Positions 52,466 through 60,577 of a stretch of DNA of 64,000 nt are shown here, piece by piece. Source of the DNA: VAZQ01 sp035263865 (GTDB lineage: Bacteria > Pseudomonadota > Alphaproteobacteria > Rhizobiales > Xanthobacteraceae); the NCBI GenBank assembly GCA_035263865.1, contig DATFQX010000228.1, forward strand, positions 1 to 64,000. Direction: 5' to 3'. The notes under the pieces were generated by a model, which was not told the DNA's origin, made no database searches, and saw nothing but the letters and a program-made list of their open reading frames with translations. A program made the position numbers and the translations under genes. How positions within the stretch are numbered: position 1 is the first letter of the stretch; each line of letters opens with the position of its first letter.

Positions 52466-53053
52466 ATGCCTAACAGCGCGCTTTTTCTCGACCGGGATGG
52501 GGTGATCAATGTGGACCACGGCTACGTGCACCGGCCGGACCAATTCGAATTCATCCCCGGAATTTTCGAACTCGCTCGTTTCTGGACCAATGAGGTGAAG
52601 CGGCCGATCGTCGTGACCACCAACCAATCGGGTATTGGTCGCGGCTATTTCGACCAAAGCACCTATGCGGCCTTGACGCGATGGATGTGCGACCGTTTTG
52701 AGGCGGAAGGCACGGCAATCAGCCGCGTCTATCACTGTCCTCATCACCCTGTGGAGGGCGTTGGCGAGTACCGCCGCGATCATCCCTGGCGCAAACCAAA
52801 TCCCGGAATGCTCCTGCAGGCTGTATCGGATCTTGGGCTTGATCCTGTTCACTGCGCGATCGTTGGCGACAAGATGAGCGACATGGAAGCCGGCGCAGTT
52901 GCTGGAATCGGATTGCGCATTCTCATCGGATCCCGCGAACTCAAGAAGCGCGAGCCAGCCTGTGAGGTCGTCGCCGACCTGCGCCAAGCCCTCGCCCTTC
53001 TGCGATCTCGCTTTGCGCCGGCTGCGCCGGCCGAGCGCAGCAGGGGTGCTTGA
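52466..53053 (+). CDS. HAD-superfamily phosphatase, second GmhB-like protein
   Basis: The 195-residue protein has motif I FLDRDGVINVDHGY, motif II VVTTNQSGIGRGYF, and motif IV IVGDKMSDMEAG as in GmhB. In the zinc loop CPHHPVEG is kept but the second pair, normally CxCRKP, reads HPWRKP. So two cysteine ligands are lost. This variant may use a different metal arrangement or none. It could be the housekeeping heptose phosphatase while 30772 serves the large locus, or the reverse. ATG 52466 is chosen because the HAD motif follows at once. Confidence 0.8.
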   Translation: MPNSALFLDRDGVINVDHGYVHRPDQFEFIPGIFELARFWTNEVKRPIVVTTNQSGIGRGYFDQSTYAALTRWMCDRFEAEGTAISRVYHCPHHPVEGVGEYRRDHPWRKPNPGMLLQAVSDLGLDPVHCAIVGDKMSDMEAGAVAGIGLRILIGSRELKKREPACEVVADLRQALALLRSRFAPAAPAERSRGA

Positions 53054-53171
53054 TGCGTAGTAATTTCCTGCTTGAACTGCGCGTCCCGCTCGGCCATTAC
53101 CGTCGCGCAACGTCTGGTGACCAAGACGCGGGAACCGGACGGTGGCGCGGTGGGGCAGGGGACGGGATCGA

Positions 53172-54233
53172 ATGAACAGCGACCTCGCTGGTGATTTCGA
53201 GCCGCCGCGCGCGTCGCGCGCCGGCGTGCAGAAAGTTGCGATCGTGGCAGCCAAGCTGCTCGTGACAGGAGCATGCTTTTGGTATGTGTCGCGGCAAGTC
53301 GATTGGCGTCAGACCTTCTCCATGATTTCGCTCCTGGATTGGCGCTGGGCTGCGCTCGCCACGCTGATAGGGATGTTGCAGGTTCCGCTGCTGGGGCTGC
53401 GCTGGCGCAACATTGTCGATGTGCTCGCTCCCGACGATACGGCCATGACGCGCATGGACATGATTGCCGCGACGGCGGTGGGAATGTTCTTCGCCCAAGT
53501 ATTGCCGAGCGTGGCCGGTGAGGGGGTGCGAGCGTGGCTGCTCGTTCGGCTCGGCAGTAATTGGCGCAAGGCCGTAACAAGCGTTGTGATCGATCGCGGA
53601 ATAGGCGTGGGGCTTTTGATCGCTTTCGGCCTGCTCATTCTGCTGCTGCCCTCCGGGCTTACGGCGCTGGGTGGATATCGCGATCTGGTGCTCGTCGTGT
53701 ACGGTGCGCTAATCATCGCCGGAGCGCTCGCGCTCGTGCTCGCATCGAAGATTGTTCCTCTGCTCGCTCGGTGGCGGTATTCGCGATGGATGGCGATTTT
53801 GGCTGTAGACGTTCATCGCGTCTTGTTCGGATCGAAGGGGCCCATAGTCCTGAGCATTGGATGTCTTATCCACGCGCTCACGATTGTCGCCATTTGGTCG
53901 GTGGGAAGAGCGCAGGGCTTCTCGCTGCCGCTCGCCGACGCGGCGGTGTTGTTCACCGTCATGATTGGAGTGGTGCTTGTACCGATTTCGATCGGCGGCT
54001 GGGGTTTGCGGGAACTTGCTGTGGTCTCGCTTCTGACCGGTTACGGCGTCGCACCGGAAAGGGCGTTGCTGTTTTCGGTGTGTTATGGCCTCGTGCTGGC
54101 CGTCAGCTCGCTGCCCGGGGCGCCAGTGTGGCTTTTGTACCCATTCGCGCCCGCCGAGCCTTTGCGGCGCGAGAAGCAGCCTCTGCCGCTGGCGCAAACA
54201 CGTGCCTCTGGCGCTGCGTCAAATATTGCTTAG
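53172..54233 (+). CDS. UPF0104/lysylphosphatidylglycerol-synthase transmembrane-region protein
   Basis: The 353-residue integral membrane protein has about eight helices, starting at AKLLVTGACFWYVS. Markers of the family are LGLRWRNIV, the conserved AATAVGMFFAQVLPSVAGEGVRAWLLVR region (seen in parts) and SIGGWGLRELAVV near the C-terminus. Such proteins occur in glycan and lipid loci and are suspected lipid flippases; no biochemical role is clear. ATG 53172 is selected. It lies between a phosphatase and the GDP-sugar genes. Confidence 0.75.
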   Translation: MNSDLAGDFEPPRASRAGVQKVAIVAAKLLVTGACFWYVSRQVDWRQTFSMISLLDWRWAALATLIGMLQVPLLGLRWRNIVDVLAPDDTAMTRMDMIAATAVGMFFAQVLPSVAGEGVRAWLLVRLGSNWRKAVTSVVIDRGIGVGLLIAFGLLILLLPSGLTALGGYRDLVLVVYGALIIAGALALVLASKIVPLLARWRYSRWMAILAVDVHRVLFGSKGPIVLSIGCLIHALTIVAIWSVGRAQGFSLPLADAAVLFTVMIGVVLVPISIGGWGLRELAVVSLLTGYGVAPERALLFSVCYGLVLAVSSLPGAPVWLLYPFAPAEPLRREKQPLPLAQTRASGAASNIA

Positions 54234-54283
54234 CGAACGCGACCAATGCCGAGCGTTGAACGAGCGGCCGTGCGCCGGGTGGC

Positions 54284-55264
54284 ATGACGACGACTGGACC
54301 AGTGGCCCTCATAGCCGGGGTAACGGGGCAGGACGGCGCTTATCTTGCGCGCTTTCTCCTTGGGAAAGGTTACGTTGTTCATGGGACGTCGCGCGACGCA
54401 GCGCTTGCTCGCCTCGACGGTCTGATTGCGCTCGGGATCTGCGACAAGGTAGCGCTTCATTCGATGTCGCCGGCAGACTTCCAGTCCGTAGTGCAAGTCA
54501 TCGAGAAGGTCGCGCCGGATGAAATTTACAATCTGTCGGGCCAATCCTCCGTTTCGCTATCGTTCACCCAGCCGGCCGAGACACTGGCAGGAATAGCGCT
54601 CGGTGCGCTCAACATGCTTGAGTCGCTGCGCCGCCTCGGGGGGAGAGTGCGCTTTTATAATGCGGGTTCTTCGGAGTGCTTTGGCGATACCGGGACACGC
54701 GCAGCGAATGAGCAGACGGCGTTTCGGCCGAAGAGCCCTTATGGCGTAGCTAAGGCAGCGGCGATCTCGCTTGTTGCCAACTATCGCGAGTCTTACGGCC
54801 TCTTTGCTTGTTCGGGTCTCTTGTTCAATCACGAATCACCGCTGCGGCCGAGCCGATTCGTGACTCGCAAGATCACCGCGGCAGCCGCCAAAATCGCTGC
54901 CGGCAGCGGAGCACGGCTTGCTCTCGGCAATTTGTCGATCCGCCGCGACTGGGGTTGGGCTCCCGATTACGTCGAAGCGATGTGGAGAATGCTGCAGTGC
55001 GACCAGCCGGACGACTTCGTTGCTGCGTCGGGCGTCGCTTATTCGCTCGAGCAGTTTGTGGCAGCAGCCTTCCGCGAGGTCGGTCTCGATTGGCGAGAGC
55101 ACGTTGACTACGATCCTTCTCTTGTTCGTTCCAGTGATATCATGTACTCGGTGGGTGATCCTACCAAGGCGGCACAAATTCTCGGCTGGCGTCCGACGGT
55201 CGGAATGCCCGAGATAGTGACGCGGATGGTTCACGCCGAGCGCGACATGGCAGGTGTCGCTTAG
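54284..55264 (+). CDS. GDP-mannose 4,6-dehydratase-family protein (divergent paralogue)
   Basis: This 326-residue protein opens with the GMD-type IAGVTGQDGAYLARFLL and has NLSGQSSVSLSFTQP, an active-site region NAGSSECFGD, YGVAK and FNHESPLRPSRFVTRKI. The catalytic Thr of GMD (TSE) is a Ser here. It lacks the RRSSSFNTERIDHL part that binds GDP-mannose in classical GMD, having TSRDAALARLDGL instead, so its substrate may differ. It stands 68 bases before a standard gmd gene. It may be a related GDP-sugar dehydratase/epimerase. Confidence 0.8.
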   Translation: MTTTGPVALIAGVTGQDGAYLARFLLGKGYVVHGTSRDAALARLDGLIALGICDKVALHSMSPADFQSVVQVIEKVAPDEIYNLSGQSSVSLSFTQPAETLAGIALGALNMLESLRRLGGRVRFYNAGSSECFGDTGTRAANEQTAFRPKSPYGVAKAAAISLVANYRESYGLFACSGLLFNHESPLRPSRFVTRKITAAAAKIAAGSGARLALGNLSIRRDWGWAPDYVEAMWRMLQCDQPDDFVAASGVAYSLEQFVAAAFREVGLDWREHVDYDPSLVRSSDIMYSVGDPTKAAQILGWRPTVGMPEIVTRMVHAERDMAGVA

Positions 55265-55332
55265 CTCGGCTTGTTTGACGGTGCCGTCACTGGCGACGAT
55301 TGGACGAAGGCAATAGCCCGCGTGGTGCAATA

Positions 55333-56412
55333 ATGGCTGGATCAGCGGGCAAGGTCGCGCTCATCGCCGGTGTAACCGGCCAGGATGGCGCTTATCTCTC
55401 CGAATTTCTTCTCTCCAAAGGATATGTGGTCCAGGGCGTGAAGCGCCGTTCTTCGTCCTTCAACACCGAGCGGATCGACCACTTGATTCATGATCCGCAC
55501 GAGGAGGGCGTTTCCTTTCATATGCATTACGGCGATGTGACCGACGCCACCAACATCATACGGATCGTGCAGGAAACGCAACCCGACGAGATCTACAATC
55601 TTGCCGCGCAGTCGCACGTGCAGGTATCGTTCGAGACGCCCGAATACACGGCCAATGCCGATGGACTTGGGACGCTGCGCCTACTCGAGTCAATTCGCAT
55701 CCTCGGCCGGGAAAACAAGACCCGCTTCTATCAAGCGTCGACCTCCGAGCTGTTCGGCAAGGCCCAGGAAAGCCCGCAAAGCGAGACGACGCCGTTCTAT
55801 CCGCGCTCCCCTTATGCGGCCGCGAAGCTTTACGCGCACTGGATCACGGTGAACTACCGGGAAGCGTACGGGCTGCATGCCTCGGCTGGCATCCTCTTCA
55901 ACCATGAGAGTCCGATCCGAGGCGAAACCTTCGTCACGCGCAAGATCACGCGTGCAGTCGCCTCAATCGAGTGCGGGCTGCAGCAGAAGCTGTTCCTCGG
56001 CAATCTCGATGCTCGCCGTGACTGGGGCCACGCACGCGATTTTGTCGAGGGGATGTGGTTGATCTTACAACAGGATAGGCCGGACGATTACGTGCTCGCG
56101 ACCGGCGAGAGCCACTCGGTGCGCGAATTCGTCGAAAAAGCCTTCAGCCATATCGGCAGAACTATCGTGTGGCGCGGCAAGGACGTCGAGGAGAAGGGTA
56201 TCGACAAATCCACGGGCGAGGCGCTGGTCGAGGTGGATCCGCGCTATTTCCGGCCGACAGAGGTCGATTGTCTCGTTGGTGACCCGAGCAAGGCGCGCGC
56301 CAAACTGGGTTGGCGACACAGGACGACCTTTGACACGCTCGTGGCAGACATGGTGCAGGCAGACAAGGTCGCGGTCCGCGACGAGCGGGAACGTCGAAAT
56401 CGCCACGGCTGA
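55333..56412 (+). CDS. gmd: GDP-mannose 4,6-dehydratase
   Basis: This 359-residue SDR has all the GMD features: IAGVTGQDGAYLSEFLL, KRRSSSFNTERIDHL, NLAAQSHVQVSFETPE, STSELFGKAQE (Thr-Ser-Glu), YAAAK, and FNHESPIRGETFVTRKI. It converts GDP-mannose into GDP-4-keto-6-deoxymannose, precursor of fucose, rhamnose or perosamine. Its product could be used by the divergent paralogue just upstream or by an enzyme outside the window. ATG 55333 is chosen over an earlier in-frame start because the Rossmann motif lies a few residues after it. GDP-mannose is supplied by manC nearby. Confidence 0.94.
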   Translation: MAGSAGKVALIAGVTGQDGAYLSEFLLSKGYVVQGVKRRSSSFNTERIDHLIHDPHEEGVSFHMHYGDVTDATNIIRIVQETQPDEIYNLAAQSHVQVSFETPEYTANADGLGTLRLLESIRILGRENKTRFYQASTSELFGKAQESPQSETTPFYPRSPYAAAKLYAHWITVNYREAYGLHASAGILFNHESPIRGETFVTRKITRAVASIECGLQQKLFLGNLDARRDWGHARDFVEGMWLILQQDRPDDYVLATGESHSVREFVEKAFSHIGRTIVWRGKDVEEKGIDKSTGEALVEVDPRYFRPTEVDCLVGDPSKARAKLGWRHRTTFDTLVADMVQADKVAVRDERERRNRHG

Positions 56413-56424
56413 AGGTTCCACTTC

Positions 56425-57729
56425 ATGCGAATAGCAATGTTTGGTACGGGCTATGTCGGACTGGTCTCCGGTGCATGTTTTTCGGACTTCGGCCACGTCG
56501 TAACCTGCATCGACAAGGATGCAGAGAAGATCCGAACACTTCAAAGCGGAAAATTGCCGATTTTCGAACCTGGGCTGGACGCGCTCGTCGCCAGCAACGT
56601 CGCAGCCGGGCGCCTGTCCTTTTCGAGCAGATCGGCAACGGCGATTCGCGCCGCCGATGCCGTATTCCTGGCGGTAGGTACGCCCTCGCGACGGGGCGAT
56701 GGATTTGCCGATCTCTCGTATGTTCATGACGCCGCGGCCGAGATCGCCGCTGAAATCGCAGGCTTCACCGTTGTCGCCATAAAATCGACGGTTCCGGTGG
56801 GAACCAATGACGACGTCGAGACGATCATTCGCAAGCTGTGCCCGGATGCGGATTTTGCTGTGGTGTCAAATCCGGAATTCCTACGCGAGGGGGCAGCAAT
56901 CGAGGATTTCAAACATCCAGATCGCATCGTGGTTGGCACCGATGACGAACGGGCGCGCCTGGTCATGCGCGAAGTGTACCGGCCGCTTTTCATCAACGAA
57001 ACGCCAATTCTCTTCACCGAACGCCGCTCCGCGGAACTCATCAAATATGCGTCCAATGCGTTTCTTGCCACGAAGATCACCTTCATCAATGAAATGGCTG
57101 ACCTTTGCGAAAAGTGCGGCGCAGACGTGCAGGAGGTCGCACGCGGAATGGGACTCGACCGCCGCATTGCAGCGAAGTTCCTGCACGCGGGACCCGGTTT
57201 TGGAGGCTCGTGCTTTCCCAAGGATCTCGCCGCGCTCGCCGCGATCGGTCAGCGCTACGACGTGCCGAGCAGCATCGTGGCGACGGTGATGGCGGTGAAC
57301 GATGGCCGCAAGCGCGCAATGGCCGCCAAGGTGTTGGCGGCCTGCGGTGGCTCGCTTGATGGCAAGATCATTGCGGTGCTGGGCCTGACCTTCAAACCCA
57401 ACACCGACGACATGCGCGAGGCACCCAGTCTCGTGATCGTGCCGACCCTTGAGGCGCATGGGGCGCGCGTGCGCGCATATGATCCTCACGGCATGGCGGA
57501 AGCGCGCAAGCTGATGCCGCGGCTCGAGACTGCGGCCGACCCCTACGCTTGCATTGAAGGTGCAGACGCAATGCTCATCCTAACGGAATGGGATCAATTC
57601 CGAGCACTCGACCTCGATCGGGTAAAAAACGCCCTACGCAGCCCGATCGTCGTCGATTTGCGCAATATCTACATGCCGAGTGACGTTGCTGCGAACGGTC
57701 TTACCTACGTCAGCGTCGGGCGAGGCTGA
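56425..57729 (+). CDS. ugd: UDP-glucose 6-dehydrogenase
   Basis: The 434-residue enzyme has MFGTGYVGLVSGACF, KSTVPVGTND, NPEFLREGAAI, ELIKYASNAFLATK and the intact catalytic GPGFGGSCFPKD. It oxidises UDP-glucose to UDP-glucuronate, which the 4-epimerase at the right edge would turn into UDP-galacturonate. It is the functional reference for the cysteine-less homologue at 36607. It is 12 bases after gmd and ends 4 bases from the convergent manC. Confidence 0.94.
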   Translation: MRIAMFGTGYVGLVSGACFSDFGHVVTCIDKDAEKIRTLQSGKLPIFEPGLDALVASNVAAGRLSFSSRSATAIRAADAVFLAVGTPSRRGDGFADLSYVHDAAAEIAAEIAGFTVVAIKSTVPVGTNDDVETIIRKLCPDADFAVVSNPEFLREGAAIEDFKHPDRIVVGTDDERARLVMREVYRPLFINETPILFTERRSAELIKYASNAFLATKITFINEMADLCEKCGADVQEVARGMGLDRRIAAKFLHAGPGFGGSCFPKDLAALAAIGQRYDVPSSIVATVMAVNDGRKRAMAAKVLAACGGSLDGKIIAVLGLTFKPNTDDMREAPSLVIVPTLEAHGARVRAYDPHGMAEARKLMPRLETAADPYACIEGADAMLILTEWDQFRALDLDRVKNALRSPIVVDLRNIYMPSDVAANGLTYVSVGRG

Positions 57730-57733
57730 GGGC

Positions 57734-59152
57734 CTATCCGCGTCCGTAGAGATCGTCCAGGCGAACGATGTCATCATCGCCCAGATAGCTCCCGACCTGC
57801 ACCTCGATCAATTCGAGCGGGATCTTGCCGGGGTTGGCGAGGCGATGAATGCTCCCGATCGGGATGTAGACCGATTCATTTTCGTGCACGCTGCGCACGT
57901 CGTCGCCGAGCGTGATCTCGGCCGTTCCCCTCACCACAACCCAATGTTCGGAACGATGGAAATGCTTTTGCAGCGAGAGCTTGCTCCCAGGCTTCACGAC
58001 AATGCGTTTGACGCGATAGCGCGGGGCGCTATCGACATCTTGGTAGTAGCCCCATGGGCGGTAAATGCGACGATGCTCGACCGCCGCGCGATGGTTGTGC
58101 GCCTTGAGCCGCTCGACGAGTGCCTTCACCTGCTCGGCCTTCGCGCGCGCGCTGACCAGCACGGCGTCCCCCGTGGATACTACGATCACGTCGTCGAGCC
58201 CCACGACCGTGGTGAGCACCGATTCCTCCGAACGCACCAAGTTGTTGTGGCTGTCGAGCATGACGACGGGGCCGTCCGTCGCGTTGCCAGCGGCATCGCG
58301 ATCGAGAACGTCCCACACCGAGCTCCAGCTGCCGATATCCGACCAGCCCAAGTCGGTAGGGACTACGGCTGCGAGCTTGGTGCGTTGCATGACCGCATAG
58401 TCGATCGACTTCTTGGGCGCACGCGCGAAGGGCTCGCTCGCGAGCCGCAGGAAGTCGAGGTCGCGCGTGAGGCCGCCAACTGCGGCTCTCGCCGCCTCGG
58501 CCATGGCCGGTTCAAACCGCTCGATCTCCGCGATCATGGTGGCGGCGTGGAAGAGAAAATTCCCGCTGTTCCACAGATAGCGTTGCGCGACGTAATTCGC
58601 AGCGGTGACGGCATCGGGTTTTTCCACGAATGCCTCGACCGCGCGAGCGGATGCGCCATTGAGCTTTTCGCCGGGGCGGATGTAGCCGTAACTTGTCGCA
58701 GGATGCGTGGGCTCGATACCGAAGGTCACGATGCGTCCTGTGGCGGCCGCAGCCGCGGCATCCCGGCATGCTGCGCGAAACTCCTCGGGCTTGCGTACCA
58801 CGTGGTCGGCTGCGAGCACCAGTACGAGCGCATTGTGATCGCGTTCGGCCGCCAGCACGGCGGATACCGCAACCGCGGGGCCCGAATCGCGGCGCATCGG
58901 TTCGAGCACGATGTCAGCTTCGACGCCGCGCTCGCGCAATTGCTCGGCCACCACGAATCGGAAGTCGGTGTTGGTGATGACGATCGGCCTGCCGAACAAT
59001 TCGGGATCGGAAATGCGCCCAAGTACCTGTTGGAACGTCGACCCCTCGCCTACAAGAGGGACAAACTGTTTCGGCATGCTTTCGCGCGAGACTGGCCACA
59101 GCCGTGTTCCCGCGCCGCCGCACATGATCACCGGGACGATTTGAATCGACAT
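57734..59152 (-). CDS. manC: Mannose-1-phosphate guanylyltransferase / mannose-6-phosphate isomerase
   Basis: This 472-residue bifunctional enzyme has an N-terminal nucleotidyltransferase domain (about 1-340) starting VIMCGGAGTRLWPVSRESMPK, with VLVLAADHVV and FVEKPDAVTA. The C-terminal cupin isomerase (about 355-472) has RPWGYYQDVD, PGSKLSLQKHFHRSEHW and IPIGSIHRLANPG. It makes GDP-mannose for the GMD enzymes. It is on the minus strand and is likely co-transcribed with the upstream TviB-type gene (80-base gap). Confidence 0.93.
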   Translation of the reverse strand: MSIQIVPVIMCGGAGTRLWPVSRESMPKQFVPLVGEGSTFQQVLGRISDPELFGRPIVITNTDFRFVVAEQLRERGVEADIVLEPMRRDSGPAVAVSAVLAAERDHNALVLVLAADHVVRKPEEFRAACRDAAAAAATGRIVTFGIEPTHPATSYGYIRPGEKLNGASARAVEAFVEKPDAVTAANYVAQRYLWNSGNFLFHAATMIAEIERFEPAMAEAARAAVGGLTRDLDFLRLASEPFARAPKKSIDYAVMQRTKLAAVVPTDLGWSDIGSWSSVWDVLDRDAAGNATDGPVVMLDSHNNLVRSEESVLTTVVGLDDVIVVSTGDAVLVSARAKAEQVKALVERLKAHNHRAAVEHRRIYRPWGYYQDVDSAPRYRVKRIVVKPGSKLSLQKHFHRSEHWVVVRGTAEITLGDDVRSVHENESVYIPIGSIHRLANPGKIPLELIEVQVGSYLGDDDIVRLDDLYGRG

Positions 59153-59231
59153 TGAAGATCCCTGGGTGGTCGCGACAGTTCAAGCGGCCCCGGCGCAAAA
59201 CGTCAAGGCCGGCATTAACCAAGAATCAAGG

Positions 59232-60509
59232 TCAAAGCCGCCAAATCTCAACACCGGCGGGCTTTTTGAGCGGATCGAGCGCTCCTTTGACGTCCATCAC
59301 CAGCCCGCGGCCGTTTTTGAGCAGACGCGCAATCAACTGCCAACCTGATTTGCGATAAACGTCGTGCGCCACCGCAAGCACGACCGCATCCGCGGGTTGC
59401 GGCTCTTTCTGCAACGTGAGTCCATACTCCTTGAGCGCCGCCGCGTCGTCGGCAAGAGGATCACTCACCTGAACGGATACGCCGAACGACTGCAATTCAC
59501 GGATGATGTCGATAACCTGCGAATTCCGGATGTCGACGACATTTTCCTTAAACGTCAATCCGAGCACTGTTACTCGCGGGGCTTGTGTGCCGGTTTTCAA
59601 GAGACGGCGTAGGCACTCGCGCGCGACGCGTATCCCGATGGAGTCGTTGATGCGGCGACCGGCGAGAATCACGTCCGGATGATAGCCCCCCTTTTGCGCG
59701 CGAAAGGTCAAGTAATAGGGATCGACGCCGATGCAGTGGCCGCCGACGAGGCCCGGGGTGAAATTGATGAAATTCCATTTGGTCGCAGCCGCCGAAAGTA
59801 CCTCGCCGGTATCGATATCGAGTTGGTGAAAGATGGCGGAGAGCTCATTCATGAAAGCGATGTTGAGGTCGCGTTGTGCATTCTCGATCACCTTGGCCGC
59901 TTCCGCGACCTTTATCGAAGGCGCCTTGTGGAGGCCGGCCGTTACGACCGAGCCGTAGACCCCAGCGACGATGTCGAGCGTGCGGGCATCCTGACCAGCC
60001 ACGACCTTTGTAATTGTCTCAAACCGATGAGCCCTGTCACCCGGATTGATCCGCTCGGGCGAATATCCCACGGTGAAATCGCGGCCGGCGGACAGACCCG
60101 AGACCTGTTCGAGAATTGGCAGGCAATCTTCCTCCGTTGCGCCGGGATAGACGGTGGATTCGTAGACAACGATGTCGCCCTTCTTCAAAGCCTTACCCAC
60201 CGTCGCCGAGGCGCGCAGCAAGGCCGTCAGGTCCGGTCGCCGCGCCTGGTCGATTGGGGTCGGTACCGTCACGATGAAGAAATCCGCGACCGAGAGTTCG
60301 GCCGGATCAGACGTGAAGACGAGAGTGGAATGGCCCAGATCATGTGCCTCGACCTCGCGCGTGCGATCGTGGCCAGCCTTGAGTTCGCGGATGCGTGCGG
60401 TATCGATATCGAAGCCGATCACGGGCGTACCCTGTCGGCCGAACGCAACAGCGACCGGCAGCCCGACATATCCGAGACCGATGACGGCGAGCTTGCGACC
60501 GTGCGGCAC
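59232..60509 (-). CDS. Nucleotide-sugar dehydrogenase, TviB/WbpA type (UDP-N-acetylhexosamine 6-dehydrogenase)
   Basis: This protein has 425 residues. The NAD site is AVIGLGYVGLPVAVAFG. YESTVYPGATEEDCLP and GYSPERINPGDRAH are typical of the TviB branch. Lys and Asn of VIENAQRDLNIAFMNE and the catalytic GGHCIGVDPYYL are intact. It would make UDP-N-acetyl-glucosaminuronate or galactosaminuronate for a surface polymer. The start is GTG 60509 with AAGGTAG upstream. With the AGE-type fusion upstream, it may share an operon; both run leftward. Confidence 0.88.
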   Translation of the reverse strand: MPHGRKLAVIGLGYVGLPVAVAFGRQGTPVIGFDIDTARIRELKAGHDRTREVEAHDLGHSTLVFTSDPAELSVADFFIVTVPTPIDQARRPDLTALLRASATVGKALKKGDIVVYESTVYPGATEEDCLPILEQVSGLSAGRDFTVGYSPERINPGDRAHRFETITKVVAGQDARTLDIVAGVYGSVVTAGLHKAPSIKVAEAAKVIENAQRDLNIAFMNELSAIFHQLDIDTGEVLSAAATKWNFINFTPGLVGGHCIGVDPYYLTFRAQKGGYHPDVILAGRRINDSIGIRVARECLRRLLKTGTQAPRVTVLGLTFKENVVDIRNSQVIDIIRELQSFGVSVQVSDPLADDAAALKEYGLTLQKEPQPADAVVLAVAHDVYRKSGWQLIARLLKNGRGLVMDVKGALDPLKKPAGVEIWRL

Positions 60510-60577
60510 GATCTACCTTAGTGAAACCCCGACGCGGGCCTTCTTACCCCGCGCCCAGCGCCGTTCGCAATGGACCT

